A stretch of DNA of 64,000 nucleotides from Notospermus geniculatus (lineage: Eukaryota; Nemertea; Pilidiophora; Heteronemertea; Lineidae). Positions 53,345 through 64,000 of this stretch are shown piece after piece. The stretch is taken from positions 209,650-273,649 of the forward strand of contig NMRB01000586.1 in assembly GCA_002633025.1 (NCBI GenBank). Reading direction: 5' to 3'. Position numbers and translations under genes: made by a program. How positions within the stretch are numbered: position 1 is the first letter of the stretch; each line of letters begins with the position of its first letter. The notes under the pieces were generated by a model that was given only the letters and a program-made list of their open reading frames with translations, searched no databases and had not been told where the DNA came from.

Positions 53345-53670
53345 AGAATTTTCCATTAGAGCTGAAGCCATAGCATTATTGGCCCTGGTAAGTATGGAAG
53401 ACGCCATCTCAAGCTACTCATGTTCCTCACTTGGATGGGGTCTTTACTTGCCCTTGCAAAGGCACAAGGTACAAGGCACCACAGCTTACAGTCCCATGCA
53501 GGGATGATTTATCCCATATTGCCCGGGATTTGAACTGGTCTGAAAGGATCAAGTGATGTGCTGAATGAGCTGTTCCTTGAGTTCCCCAGAAAGGTTTCTG
53601 GAGAGACTGGGGTAATAATGTGAAGCGCTGAGAGACTGCACTTCACATTAGAATAATAATATCACTGTGC
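53345..53670 (-). mobile_element. SINE family 1 copy followed by SINE family 2-like tail
   Basis: Family 1 body in minus orientation (53345-53530), then a stretch resembling the family 2 body (TGAATGAGCTGTTCCTTGAG, AAAGGTTTCTGGAGAGACTG). Lies in the 3' flank of the SV2-like gene. Confidence 0.6.
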
Positions 53671-54048
53671 ACTTTTTGGACAATATTCCATATACATTTA
53701 TTAGCACTGTAATGTATTCAAGATGGTGGCGTTCCTGCACTTCGACTGTCACGACTGTTTTGCTTTAAAGCCGCCCTGAGAAAGTGCTTGCGTCCTGAGA
53801 CATTACTGACTTGCATCCTCAGACTGTCTTATATTTGAATGTACATGTAAAAAACAACTCTACTGGTGTCACACTAGGTGTGGTACATTATTACTTTGAC
53901 TTATTACTTGTTTTCCTAGATCATGTCACTATTTTCTCTATTTTTTGTAAATACAAAAAAATGATATTGATGTCTTCTGGACATTTTATGTATAACACTT
54001 AGAGGTTTTTTGAAATAAGATAATGTGATATTTACAGATATTCCTTTG

Positions 54049-54785
54049 TTGTTTTCATTCAATTCTTTTTCATTCAATCCATCTTCTTGATTCAATCTTT
54101 CTTCATTGGATTCTTCATTCAATCCTTCTTATTCAATTCTTTATTCAATCCTTCTTCATTCAATCCTTCTTATTCAATCCTTTATTCAATCCTTCTTCAT
54201 TCTATACATGTACTTCATTCAATCCTTCATTTGATTCTTCTTCATTCAATCCTTCATTTGATTCTTCTTCAGTCACTTCATTTTCAATCTTCTTTATTCA
54301 ATCCTTCATTTGCTTCTTCATTCAGTCCTTATTCAATCTCTTTTATTCACTTCTTTTTCATCAATCGTTTTCCATTCAATCCTTTATTCAATCCTTCTTC
54401 ATTTGATTCTTCTTCAATCACTTTATTCAATCCTTCTTCATTTGATTCTTCTTCAATCACTTTATTCAATCCTTCTTCATTTGATTCTTCTTCAATCAGT
54501 TCATCTTCAGTCTTCTTTATTCAATCCTTCTTCATTTGATCCTTCGTTCAATCCTAGTATTCAATCTTTCTTTATCCAATCCCTCTTTATTCAATCCTTC
54601 TTCATTTGATTATTTGATTATTCATTCAATCCTATTCAATCTTTCTTTATCCAATCCTTCTTTATTCAGTCCTTCTTCATTTGATTCTTCGTTCAATCCT
54701 ATTCAATCTTTCTTTATTCAATCCTTCTTCATTTGATCCTTCATTCCATTCTTCTTCATTCAATCCTTTCTTATTCAATTTAATA
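54049..54785. repeat. ATTCAATCCTTCTT simple-sequence array
   Basis: More than 700 bases built from ATTCAATCCTTCTTC and ATTTGATTCTTCTTC words. Open frames across it are by-products of the repeat. It separates the SV2-like and MARVEL genes. Confidence 0.9.
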
Positions 54786-55423
54786 CTTTTCTATGGTACA
54801 GTGTGAACGGTCCCAAAACCCTATCAAATAGTTTTCATTGGAAATCTCTCACTGAGTACTTTCCAATGAATACTTTCAAAAATAGATATAAGGTACATTT
54901 ATTGTACTTTCCAATTTCCTGTTCCATTTTCATTTATTTTTTTTCTGCTATTAATTCTGCTATTCACTACTGGCAGTGAATGAGATCTACAAACAGTAGG
55001 CCTATTTAACTGTGATTTTGAAAAGAATTGCATAGAATAATAGCCAGTGCAAATGAAAAGCCGCAGACCTCATCATTAAAGGTGCATACAAATGGAAATT
55101 AATTTGACCTGGGGACGAGGTTCTAATTATGCTAATGGTATGGTATCGCAGGTTCTCTTTGCTCATCGCTGGCAGAAAATATCTGCTTTTAAGAATTAAG
55201 TTTGTGAAAAATACGTGAAATATTGAAGATGTGTTTATCTTATCTTGTCCCTGATATTGTTGACAATCGCCGATCTGCACCTTTAATGCACCAGATGGTG
55301 ATTGTCCAATTTACAATCAATCCAGTCTCCAAGCAGATTTCGGGCCTTGCGTGGAGAGTGTCTGCAGACTGGCGCGCATCTGCATGTCTGTCTCAGCCTA
55401 GGGTGTGAGCATTGCAAGCTCAA

Positions 55424-55468
55424 CGTGATTCGAACCAGGGATTTCTTGCCTTGATTTGCACTACGCCA
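55424..55468 (-). repeat. tRNA-like fragment just upstream of MARVEL gene 1 start
   Basis: Read in reverse it gives GGCGTAGTGCAAATCAAGG, box A-like, and GGTTCGAATCACG, box B-like. It ends two bases before the ATG at 55471, so the 5' UTR or promoter contains a SINE remnant. Confidence 0.5.
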
Positions 55469-55470
55469 TC

Positions 55471-58400
55471 ATGGGTTCGGGAGGTGGAGACATGGTCAAG
55501 ATTGACAGGAGTTTTTTAGTACCAAAAGGAATCCTCAAAATATGCCAAGTGGTAAGTGCTATATCGTATGTCTATCGATTTTTAGATTGGTAGGCCACTC
55601 ACCTTCTCAATTTAAAGGTGAAGTCCCCTCAACGTTTTGCAACGTTGTGTCACGGGTCAAATCAATGATGCTAATAAAGGAGAAATTTGCTGGCCAATCT
55701 GCAATCGAGTAACGTGGTGTGATTTTATTATGATTTTATGGTAGTGTTTTGGAGTATGTGAACGACCGGCCCCGTGCCCCTAGATGGATAGGCCTAGTCC
55801 CCCTCCAGTCGGAGGGTGCACAAGGAGTAAAGCCAAGCGCACATGCGACAAAACTCAATGCGTTAGGAGTGTCTGCTAAAATCGACTGACCTGGCTGAAT
55901 GACGAGTCGACGGCGTTGGGTCAGTCGACTTTAAAAACATCCCTAACGCATTGAGTTTTGCCGCAAATCAGGCCGCAAATGTGCGCTAGGCTTTTAATCT
56001 GGCATGTTTGCAACCAAACGTTGTGAGATTGCTGCATGTGACGTCACTGATGCGATAGCGGCCCGAGTCTTCCCGAACATGGCCGAAGTCCTTGGGACGA
56101 AATTTGTAGTCAAAATCAATGGTTTGGGATCACCTGAATGAGGAATACACCCCCAGTTGGCCAGTTACAGCGCCCTGACGACGCTCTAGGCGAACCTACA
56201 GTGTCAAACTGGTTCCCAGAATGCATTTCGCTCCACAATATGGCGGTCGCTAATAATGCCTCTGGAAACAAACGCCCTCTTCACTTCTGCAAGGTTCTTG
56301 CAAAACCACTTTTCAGATTAATATATTAGCGTCAAACGCATCCAATGACTTTGATAATCGTTATTATTTCATTCTATAGCCACAAACTGGGATAATATGG
56401 AGGAAAACATTAATTTGATGTTAGGAATTTTGCGCACTACTTTGCGCAGTTTCGAGCAAATGCCGTGAGCCGTCTCGGCGCTCGACCAATCAGAGGCCAG
56501 ATACTCGGCACATGATCTCCGTGTTTGTAAACATTGACACGTGCTACTGTTTTGACAGCGTGGATCCGATTTTGGAGAGATGTGTGAAAAGATACGATGA
56601 ACAGTTGATTTTAAGACCAAAACAGCTTGAATGTTTGAACTTTCTGGCCAAAGAAAATAAGGATTGTTGAGAGGCATCCAAAACACTTGTAATTCAGCGT
56701 TTTCACTGGAGTTTCCAGTGCTGGCAGCCCAATCGTGGGCGCCGCGGAGGATATGGAAATAGTTCGGCCGTATGTTGGCAGAGTCAGTATAGCGTAACGT
56801 AGTGGAGCACTGACCTCTGCGAAGGAGTGTGCTACAGTGTACGTATGGCCTGGCCTATAGCCGACGCGGAGACAATACGTCATGTGTGTCAGTGCATTCG
56901 CAGCTATTCCTTTCCTTTTAAACACAGCTGTCGCACACAAAAGGCGACCTCTATGCAAATAAAATTCAATTGGAATCTTTTTGTTTACAATTTCAAATTC
57001 ACATACCTGCCTTGTGAAAACTAGGCTAGGTGCAGCAACAGGTGCATTGAATAGATGGAGGTCTGTGCCTGTATCAGCTGAGGTGGGGTCGAGTCCGGCG
57101 CCAACCTGCAGCGCTCACTCACGCCGGATCAACGCGCCGATTCCCGGGCTCGATTCCCCCCGTATGGCGTTCGAATCACTTCTATGTTGCGTCCATCCAC
57201 TGACTGTTTCCACCACAGTTCGACGCTGACGCGAAAGTGCGGTTGAAACAGTGCATGGACTCAACATAGTGATTCGAACGCCGACGCCATATATGCTGGT
57301 GGAAACCATCTTGTCCAAACAAGGCTATCGACTCCGTATGAACTCCGTCTTTAGCCTTGTCCGAATCGTGTCATCTTTTCCGTTAATGCATAAATTATTA
57401 ATGAACCTAACCCCTACTTGACCCCGCCTCCGAGCCAATCAGAACTTGCGAAACAAATCACCGTTGGACACTTCCTTTGCTCTTCACGCTCGAATTTGTA
57501 ACACGGATTTTGATTGGCGCGTCGATTTTCCTTCGCGCCCCGATGATTGGCTGAGGCTGTCACCACCTCAGAAACGGGAAATGTGGTGGATTCGAACCAG
57601 GCTAGATGACCGTCAGGACAGATAGACTGGAACCAGATGGTGGAAACGAGTCCTCAGCGTCGCAATCTCTGACTTCAGGAACCCTTTAAATTAATGTCAA
57701 CCTCGCCCAGGCGAACTCAGCATTATTGCACTAAAATCCCGGGACTGAAATTGCCTGGCTCGAGGTTGAAACTTCGTCCAATCAGCGGTCGGACATACGC
57801 CTATGTTTGCCACCGCAATGTGCCGCAACCATCAGCCAAATTCGCAAGAAATCACGCTCCACGAAGCGCTCAACTGCATGACAACATTCTCCTATCTCTG
57901 TAGCCAGACGCTGTGCGGAAGATAACGTCTCGCTGCGCGAGACTACCATTTCCAAATTTCTCCACCAGGGGGCCGTGTCTCAATCAGATAAAACGCCCTC
58001 TCATGACATCTGCCAACACTACATCTTTTCCAGATTTGCGGGATCATCTGTCTGATTTTAATTGTCATCGGCGCCGGCTTCAACAAAGACTCCAAAATTG
58101 GCACGCTGAGAATATACAAGGGGTACGANAATAGTCCCACGGTCGGTCACGTGGGTTTGTTGATAAACAATATGGCTGCCTTGGACTTGTGTCCGAGGTG
58201 AAATGCGCCGCCCAGTGACAGATAAGCAGTTCGCCTCAGGTCGTTCCGAATGCGCAAATTCAAGTATAGCGGAGTGTTTCGAGGGCCATCATCGCACCCA
58301 GGGTCTTCACAACCGCCCCTCCTCCTCCGGCTGTAAATTTACCTGGATTCTCAGGATTAGAGTGGAGGGTACCAGTCTAAGATCGCCCGTAACACAAGTC

Positions 58401-58753
58401 GCGGTCACGCAGCGCTTTCTGCGGCAAAACAGCTGGCTGCGCGAGACTACCGTTGCGCCGCTGTCGTCCAAAATTAGTGATCGTCCGAAGCAGCCGTAAA
58501 AACGCGTTGATTGGTTCAAAAACCATTTTGTTGAATGAGAGCGACCAATCAAAGCGTGTCTGTGCATTTTCTGCGGATACCGCGGCGCCATCTGGTGTTG
58601 GCATAGAAATTAAAGTGCTTCTCAGACTTAGGCACAGATCGCATGGCTTGGTCCTCCTCTGCTTTAAGGACATATTTTCTCCAATTTCAGGTCGTGGCGC
58701 TGGTAGCATGCGTGCTATACATTGGAGAGCTCATCATCAACATCAGGAAGTAA
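55471..58753 (+). CDS. MARVEL-domain protein 1 (CMTM/plasmolipin-like), interrupted by a contig join
   Basis: Exon 1 (55471-55551) encodes MGSGGGDMVKIDRSFLVPKG to KICQV. Exon 2 starts at 58033 with helix 1 (ICGIICLILIVIGAG) and reaches YKGY just before the n at 58129. The last exon, 58691-58753, encodes VVALVACVLYIGELIINIRK, matching helix 4 of the neighbouring paralogue. Helices 2 and 3 are missing: after the join the reading frame no longer resembles a MARVEL protein. MARVEL proteins are four-helix membrane proteins of trafficking and membrane apposition. FLVPKGILK here corresponds to FLVPRGVLK in gene 2, and exon phases agree, so the two are tandem duplicates. The break is probably an assembly gap rather than a true mutation. 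Confidence 0.7.
55830..55993. mobile_element. MITE with AAGCC(A/T)AGCGCACAT ends
   Basis: AAAGCCAAGCGCACATGCGA and CAAAACTCAATGCGTTAGG pair with CCTAACGCATTGAGTTTTGC and AAATGTGCGCTAGGCTT. Central blocks GTCGACTGACC-like also pair. It lies in intron 1 of MARVEL gene 1. Confidence 0.7.
57162..57290. repeat. hairpin with GTATGGCGTTCGAATCACT arms
   Basis: GGCGTTCGAATCACTTCTAT then GTTGCGTCCAT pairs with ATGGACTCAACATAGTGATT then CGAACGCC. The loop is near CGACGCTGACGCG. Possibly a MITE; no target duplication identified. Confidence 0.6.
58129..58129. other. contig join (single n) inside a MARVEL exon
   Basis: The n falls one codon after the KGY motif that aligns with KGY in the paralogous exon at 61260-61493. 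The coding similarity stops here. Confidence 0.75.
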
Positions 58754-59349
58754 AGAATACGAAATCGTAAAAATAGAGAGGTTTAAATTTGTGAGGTACT
58801 GACTGTTACAGCGGCTGTTTTTAAGGGTAATATGCGGAGAAACTTTTATGGGGGTGCCTTAATACATTGAAATCCATGTGACAGGATCATCAGATGGACT
58901 CATGGCTGAAATAGGACTTGGGGGATAAAGTGGGGGAGACTAGTCTTCACGACGGTTTCACGGAACGGACGGAAACGACAACAACGATGAAAAGAAAAAA
59001 TTAAAGGCAGACGTGAAAAAGTGCAAACAATGCTTGGGACGAGATTTGTTACATTGAGTTTCAGATGACGTCATCACCGTCTGTGATGTATTAGTCGAAT
59101 TTCCATGACAGGGAATGATTCAGGAATTTCCAATCATCTGTATCACGTGACCTCAGATCCGAGAATTTAGCTGGTTTCCCCTATATGTAGGCCTATATTT
59201 TTTTAAATTGAGCCTAGTTCCCGGTCTAGCTCTGACTAGTGACAACATGGTGGAAGCTCTTTAAAGGCCAGTAAATATAATGCTCAGAAACTTACCCGAC
59301 GGCCATGTTCTGCCGATACGGAGTGGACCCAGCGTGTGGGCGTTACCCA

Positions 59350-59715
59350 TTAGCAAGGCAAAGTCCCCGAAACTTCGAAGCGAACGCCAATCCACGACTT
59401 CTTCTCGTCTTTGCCGCTTCACTCCCGCGGCGCTACTGTCCGTCCCATGGGAATGAGTGTCATGGGAGTGGAGCGGCAAAGACGGGAACCAGTCCACGCC
59501 AATCCCGAAGTTCGATGCCACGAAGAGAGCACCGAAAAAAAACGGAAGACGTTCGCACTGGGGTTTTGGGGCTTTGCGCAAATTCTAGAGAGTTTTCGCA
59601 AAGCCCCCGAAACGCCGATGCAAACATCTATCATATTGTTCGCTGCTCTCTTTCATGGCGTCGAACAATGGGATTGGCGTTCGCATTGGCGTTTCGGGGG
59701 ATTTGCGAAAACGCC
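59350..59715. mobile_element. nested inverted repeats with CCCCGAAAC(T/G) arms
   Basis: GCAAAGTCCCCGAAACTTCG with GCGAACGCCAATCC at the left pairs with GGATTGGCGTTCGCATTGGC then GTTTCGGGGGATTTGCG at the right. Inside, CGTCTTTGCCGCTTCACTCC pairs with GGAGTGGAGCGGCAAAGACG, and a further arm starts at 59595. It is a compound foldback structure between the two MARVEL genes. Confidence 0.6.
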
Positions 59716-60179
59716 CTTCTATCGTCTCAATACCAGTCTGTACGCAACAAGCTGGTTGAGAAATATTTTTAGGACCTCGACGCCCAAGTTTTAAAGTGTT
59801 CTCGAAAATGGAAACAAGTTCTTAAAGTAGGTACTTGGAATTTTTTGGGTGTCAAACATTTACTCAATATGCGTCCTTCTCTGTGCCATAACGCATTGCA
59901 TGTAAACAGCAAATATTTTGTGTTTTTATTTTGAGCTTATCGCCGGCCTAGACAGCAGATTCTGCGGTCTAGGTATGGTCTTATTAAAGGGGAAATTTAT
60001 ACCGAGAATTCCTTTTTGTTTGATTACAATACATTGAACATGCGAACCTGGTGGCGGTTAATGCAACAGTTTGATGGAATCGCAGGTGGTGAATGCCGGA
60101 AATTCAACAGAGATACATGTATAGGCCTAGGTGGCAGAACAACCATGATCCATGTGACTTGTAGGTCATTGTGCCTCTA

Positions 60180-60549
60180 CCAGCAGCACACCAGGCGATA
60201 TCGCACGCGATCTACGCGCCACCGAACAACATCGGCTGTTGACGCCAAGTGTGCGCTGTTGACGCCAAGTGCGCGCTGTTGACGCCAAGTGCGCGCTGTT
60301 GACGCCAAGTGTGCGCTGTTGACGCCAAGTGCGCGCTGTTGACGCCAAGTGTGCGCTGTTGACGCCAAGTGAACGCTGTTGACGCCAAGTGCGCGCTGTT
60401 GACGCCAAGTGTGTCTTCTCGCCACCGTTGATCGCCCATTGTCAAGAGTACCGGTACCGAAACCGATATTGATATCGCCTAGTCTGCGGTGGCTGGCGAG
60501 AAGATCGCTGGCGATATATCGCTTGCGATATCGCCTGGTGTGCTGCTGG
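60180..60549. mobile_element. MITE enclosing a 20 bp minisatellite
   Basis: CCAGCAGCACACCAGGCGAT then ATCGC at the left is the exact inverse of the right end GCGATATCGCCTGGTGTGCT then GCTGG. Between them are nine tandem 20-base units (60236-60413) of CTGTTGACGCCAAGTG(C/T)GCG. All three frames of the minus strand stay open across the array because 20 is not a multiple of three; this is not coding evidence. Confidence 0.8.
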
Positions 60550-60808
60550 CTTTACCAGCAGGTACGGCCGTTGCGTGTGCAACGGCCTTTAAGTGACAGG
60601 GCCCACTTCCTGAGAATTAGTTTCAGACTACTTTTCAAGGGTCCTACAGTCCAACTTGATATGCAAATAGGACCGAAAGAGCGAAGGTTTTGTCAACATC
60701 GAAGTACTGGCTTTTGATAGTGTGTGAATGCACCCAGTGCGGCGGTTCTAAAACCTCATATCAAATCGGTCCGACTTCACCGCGGAGCAATTTTCTTCAA
60801 CTTCAAAA

Positions 60809-62343
60809 ATGTCGGGGAACGATTGCAGAAGATGCCTTGCCGACATCGACAGACTGTTTCTGGTACCAAGGGGTGTGTTGAAAATACTCGAAATGGTAAG
60901 CCCTTTTTTTCATTATTCCCCTTATAAGGGATAACACGGGACCCTGCACTCTGTGCAAGTTGATCATCCTGTACAGAAGGGATGTAGTGACCTATTGACA
61001 AAACATATCTACTAAAAACTTCGTGGGAATGTGGTTAACTGAAGTGACAGCTGTACTCTATAGTAGGCCTGCTTGGAAGTACACAACAGAGCTATTCCTT
61101 CAATCAACCACCTCCCGTCTGTGAAGGAGAGTCGCCGTTTCGTAGTCAGGTGAAAAATGGGCATAAGTTGGGATCGAACCTGCTACCTCAGCGGTGACAG
61201 GCGCTGTTTCCACTACGCCAATCTGACAACCCAAATTTTGATCTTTCTCCTTTTTTCAGTTTCTGAATATTGGAGCCATCATCTTCGTAGCCACGGGCCG
61301 CACCGAAGTATTCCTGAAATATATCATAAAGACCTGGGTGCCGTGGGGTGAAATCAGCAAGGGTTACACGTACGGCCTGAATTTCGCCTTAGCAACGGCT
61401 TGTGTCGGTCTCCTAGCAACCGTCTTCTTTTTCTTTCTCTTTCTGTTCCGTGGTTATCGGAAATGTTGTGGTTTTCGGATGTGGACCATACTGGTAAGTA
61501 GACTGGATTCTGGGCTCGATGTTGTAAAAAAACGGCAGCACCCAAGTAAACCCGCCTTAAACTTAAAGTGCCACTGTATACATGATGTATGCCTCAGTAC
61601 CCCTCCCCTGGCGGCGGAATTTGGAACCAACGTGATAAGTCTGGTGTCCTGTCCAACCCATACACAAGGTCAGTGTTAACACCTTGGCTAGACTACGTCG
61701 AAACCTTAGCAGCCAAAAAGTGACCGCCTTTCTTTTCATCACGATCACTTGAGCTGTTGTTTCAGATTCATTCGTAAGACTCCGGGTCTTCCCGTCATTC
61801 GTCGGTAAATCCGACAGAGTGTAGGCTCTAATTTGAGAATGTTTAAGCGGTGAAAAAGTTCTGTGTCGCAAAATTACTGTGATGACTTTTTATCCATCCT
61901 GGCCATCTTACGACCACGTTTGAAAAAAAAATCTTTCGGGCTTAAATGGTCGGATCACTGGCAGCGCCATCTAACAGGCATTACATGGTCGGTAAAGAGA
62001 GTGACCCCCGAATTATTTTTTTGATTTCAGGATTGTGTGTTCAGTGCGCTGGCGTTCCTCCTGAATCTCGTCTCGTTCGTCGTGCTCTGCATCTTCTGCG
62101 GGCACTGGCCGCTGGAGCACACCATTTGGAACGAACGGCTCATAGCTGGAGCGGTAAGGAACAGCCTATGGTCCCATTAATAATTCGGAACAGACTGTAG
62201 ATGTTCATTGACTCGATCGACCATTTTCGTTTCAGGTGTTCGCCATCTTGGCCGCCATTTTGTACCTGGCCGACTGCATCGTGGCGTCGAGGGCGTCTGA
62301 ACCTCCGTACAGAAAAAAGGTGACCAACAAGAGTTTTACTTGA
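60809..62343 (+). CDS. MARVEL-domain protein 2 (CMTM/plasmolipin-like), four exons
   Basis: Exons 60809-60895, 61260-61493, 62031-62153 and 62236-62343, all phase 0 with GT-AG introns, give 183 residues, typical for CMTM, plasmolipin or MAL proteins. Residues 1-29 carry FLVPRGVLKILEM, the stretch leading into helix 1. Helix 1 is in FLNIGAIIFVATG; helix 2 in ALATACVGLLATVFFFFLFL followed by basic RGYRKCCG; helix 3 in DCVFSALAFLLNLVSFVVLC; helix 4 in VFAILAAILYLADCIVASRA, then a short basic tail PYRKKVTNKSFT. MARVEL proteins sit in the Golgi, endosomes or plasma membrane and organise membrane domains. It is the intact neighbour and paralogue of the gene at 55471. Exact orthology is not resolvable by eye. 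Confidence 0.85.
61160..61232 (-). repeat. tRNA-like SINE fragment in MARVEL gene 2 intron 1
   Basis: In reverse it reads TTGGCGTAGTGGAAACAGCG (box A-like) and GGTAGCAGGTTCGATCCC (box B-like). It ends about 28 bases before the acceptor of the exon at 61260. It is too divergent in the acceptor stem to call a functional tRNA. Confidence 0.55.
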
Positions 62344-62802
62344 GCTCTTGGACCCGGGATCTTGGACAGTTCGACGTCTGCGGAGATGTTGTCCTTGGAA
62401 TGAATGTCCCGGTTGAAAAACTTTGGTGTATACCGGGGGTGTATAAAGAAAATACAATTCACGAAAACGAAATAACCCGCCATCGTGAACAAAGGGACAA
62501 TTTGGGAGTATCCTGTATATATGTATAGTGTATATTACATGTATGTGCAGTGCTTTTTGATCAGTTTTTAGGTCAGAGAACTGAATAAATTTACATAATT
62601 TACATAAAATTCCCAAGTGACGTCAATGGCAGAATCCCTTAAAAATGGCGGCCAATACTGTAGTCTCGCGCAACCAGACCCTCGTTCTTACTCCGAGGTC
62701 GTAGTAGTTTTCACAAACAATAGTTGTTTTTGTGCCGAATTACATGTAATTACATGTATGTATTTCATTTCTAATGTGGATACTAAGCAGGTCTATATTG
62801 AG

Positions 62803-62812
62803 TTCAAAATAA
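62803..62812 (+). terminator. candidate polyadenylation signal for MARVEL gene 2
   Basis: AATAAA occurs within TTCAAAATAAATTTAT about 460 bases after the stop codon; another AATAAA lies near 62584. Either could serve. No cleavage-site evidence. Confidence 0.35.
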
Positions 62813-63008
62813 ATTTATATCTGCACTATTAAGGATTTCGTCCAGGTCCAGTTTTTATTGCTCCAACTTCATGCCGGACTTTTTAAACACTTTTTTGCTA
62901 TAATAATGTCTATTTAGCTGCGTTTACCAGACATCCGGAATGCGGTATAGGGATGCGGAATCCCCGGCGGAACGATGTTGTATGCATTGCATTTTCCGTT
63001 TCCGCAAT

Positions 63009-63009
63009 N
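63009..63009. other. contig join or ambiguous base (single n)
   Basis: The n is directly next to the left end of the MITE at 63010. Confidence 0.7.
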
Positions 63010-63190
63010 TTAAAGGCCCGTTTCCACTATAGCGGATTCCGCGGCGAGCGGTGCGGTTTTCACAGGGCTTTGGATAATCCTTCGATGGTGTAACAATACA
63101 ATGGCCTATTGATTATCCCAATGCCTGTGAAAACCGCTCCGCTCGCCGCAAGACGCGGCGGAATCCGCTATAGTGGAAACGGGCCTTTAA
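63010..63190. mobile_element. 181 bp hairpin MITE, ends TTAAAGGCCCGTTTCCAC
   Basis: TTAAAGGCCCGTTTCCACTA then TAGCGGATTCCGC at the left pairs with GCGGAATCCGCTATAGTGGA then AACGGGCCTTTAA at the right; further pairing runs through GTTTTCACAGGC. No TSD can be read on the left because of the n. Confidence 0.8.
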
Positions 63191-64000
63191 CGTAGCTTAA
63201 ACTGGCTGCTCTTGTGCCATTAACTATGCTGACAAAAAGGATAAAAATGTCTCACTTACTGTAAAGGTTTTGGCATTATTTTTACGTAAAAAACCCTACG
63301 GACCGCGAATCCACGTCGAAGTTTTTTTTGGCCTGTGTTGGACTTGTCAATTTAATTCTTAGAAGAGAACCAGGAAGTAAAATCCAGATCCAACATGGCC
63401 GCCCTGTTTTGGACTAATTGGCACCATTCATGGAATTCCCTTGTGGAGTTTGCTACCAAAAGGGGTGGACTGGGTAGAAAAAACCTCGAACTTTATGATA
63501 AGCAAGGTGTTTGACCTCCAAAATGTATCATTTCTTGGGAAAGTGTTCCGACAACTATTCAGCCAGCTAATAGGAGCTGTGAGCGAGTTGACCAATAGGT
63601 GTCACTACGGCCCAATTCAATGCATATCACAGTCATTATTGATCGAGCAGCAATCACGTAGATTTTCCTCCAGTGTGCATGGTCCGCTAGAACTTGCTGC
63701 CATCTGTTGGCAATATCGCCTACATATTGTTCAAAACATGGACGGATGTACAATCATGCACGGTCAGAAATTATTAACCATCGGATATTTGTAAATTACT
63801 CCGTGATCCTCCAATATTTTTTCATCAATTTTTGATGCACGGTAGTTAGATCATTTGTCCATCATTAGGCGTCAAGATTTTTCTGATTATAGGCTGACTT
63901 CGGTTTTACCGCTGTTCGAAGTTTGCCGGTCAGATTGAGATTTTTGGAAACTCCGCAACTCCTGAAAATTTTCACCTGTAAAATCATCCAGTGTCTGCAT
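63191..64000. other. sequence with no recognised gene
   Basis: No exon with credible splice sites and no obvious repeat family was found. The longest frame (63441 to 63794) has no low-complexity bias but also no recognisable motif, so it is not called. Confidence 0.5.

Noticed and set aside
54087-54736. ORFs with long runs of Phe, Ser, Ile and Leu
   Set aside because: Translation of the ATTCAATCCTTCTT array. No splice or start context.
58203-58690. Missing helix 2-3 exons of MARVEL gene 1
   Set aside because: Translations of this stretch contain no hydrophobic segment aligned with the paralogue; the exons are more likely in the contig gap.
60166-60445. Three overlapping minus-strand ORFs encoding RTWRQQ/LGVNSAHLAST-type repeats
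   Set aside because: All frames are open because a 20 bp unit without stops is repeated. There is no start context, no splice evidence and no conserved protein pattern.

Overview
The window reads as animal nuclear DNA. Genes are split by GT-AG introns, intergenic and intronic DNA is packed with tRNA-derived SINEs and short inverted-repeat (MITE-type) elements, and GGCCTA, ACATGTA and ACCGGT words recur throughout. This composition, the families found (Rab GTPase, SV2-type transporter, MARVEL proteins) and strong divergence between two copies of one locus suggest a highly heterozygous marine invertebrate deuterostome such as an echinoderm, hemichordate or lancelet. The species cannot be fixed from sequence alone. 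Contig joins are marked by single n bases at 7650, 17606, 41525, 58129 and 63009, and by an 899-base gap at 18877-19775.

Layout. (1) 319-2570, plus: a complete four-exon Rab-family GTPase of 223 residues. (2) 2571-7640: repeats, several of them nested inverted-repeat elements. (3) 7651-17259, minus: copy A of a giant gene, cut at both ends by contig joins. (4) 17607-18876: a near-identical second copy of 3782-5036, then the gap, then a third fragment (copy C, 19776-20927) of the giant gene. (5) 21055-35380, minus: copy B, which appears complete, with seven exons encoding about 3,401 residues: an N-terminal SUMO-interacting-type motif, a long coiled coil, a giant low-complexity Ser/Pro/Asp-rich region, three 21-residue Trp/Asn-Arg repeats, arrays of S/T-P sites, an RS-like region and a Cys-containing tail. 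I do not recognise the family. (6) 36861-53184, plus: an SV2-like major facilitator transporter, head to head with the giant gene, with introns full of SINEs and MITEs. (7) 55471-58753 and 60809-62343, plus: two tandem four-helix MARVEL-domain (CMTM/plasmolipin-like) genes, the first interrupted by a contig join.

The order Rab flank then giant gene occurs twice. The simplest reading of 1-17605 and 17607-about 33400 is two haplotypes of one locus laid end to end by the assembler; a real segmental duplication is the alternative. Because the copies align, several transposon insertions can be read directly as filled versus empty sites with target-site duplications.

The genes do not form a pathway. 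Rab and SV2-like proteins both act on vesicle traffic and MARVEL proteins act in membrane apposition and trafficking, but this adjacency is probably coincidental. The most novel items are the giant SIM/coiled-coil/RS protein with its internal repeats and coding length polymorphism, and the well-delimited nested and polymorphic inverted-repeat elements.
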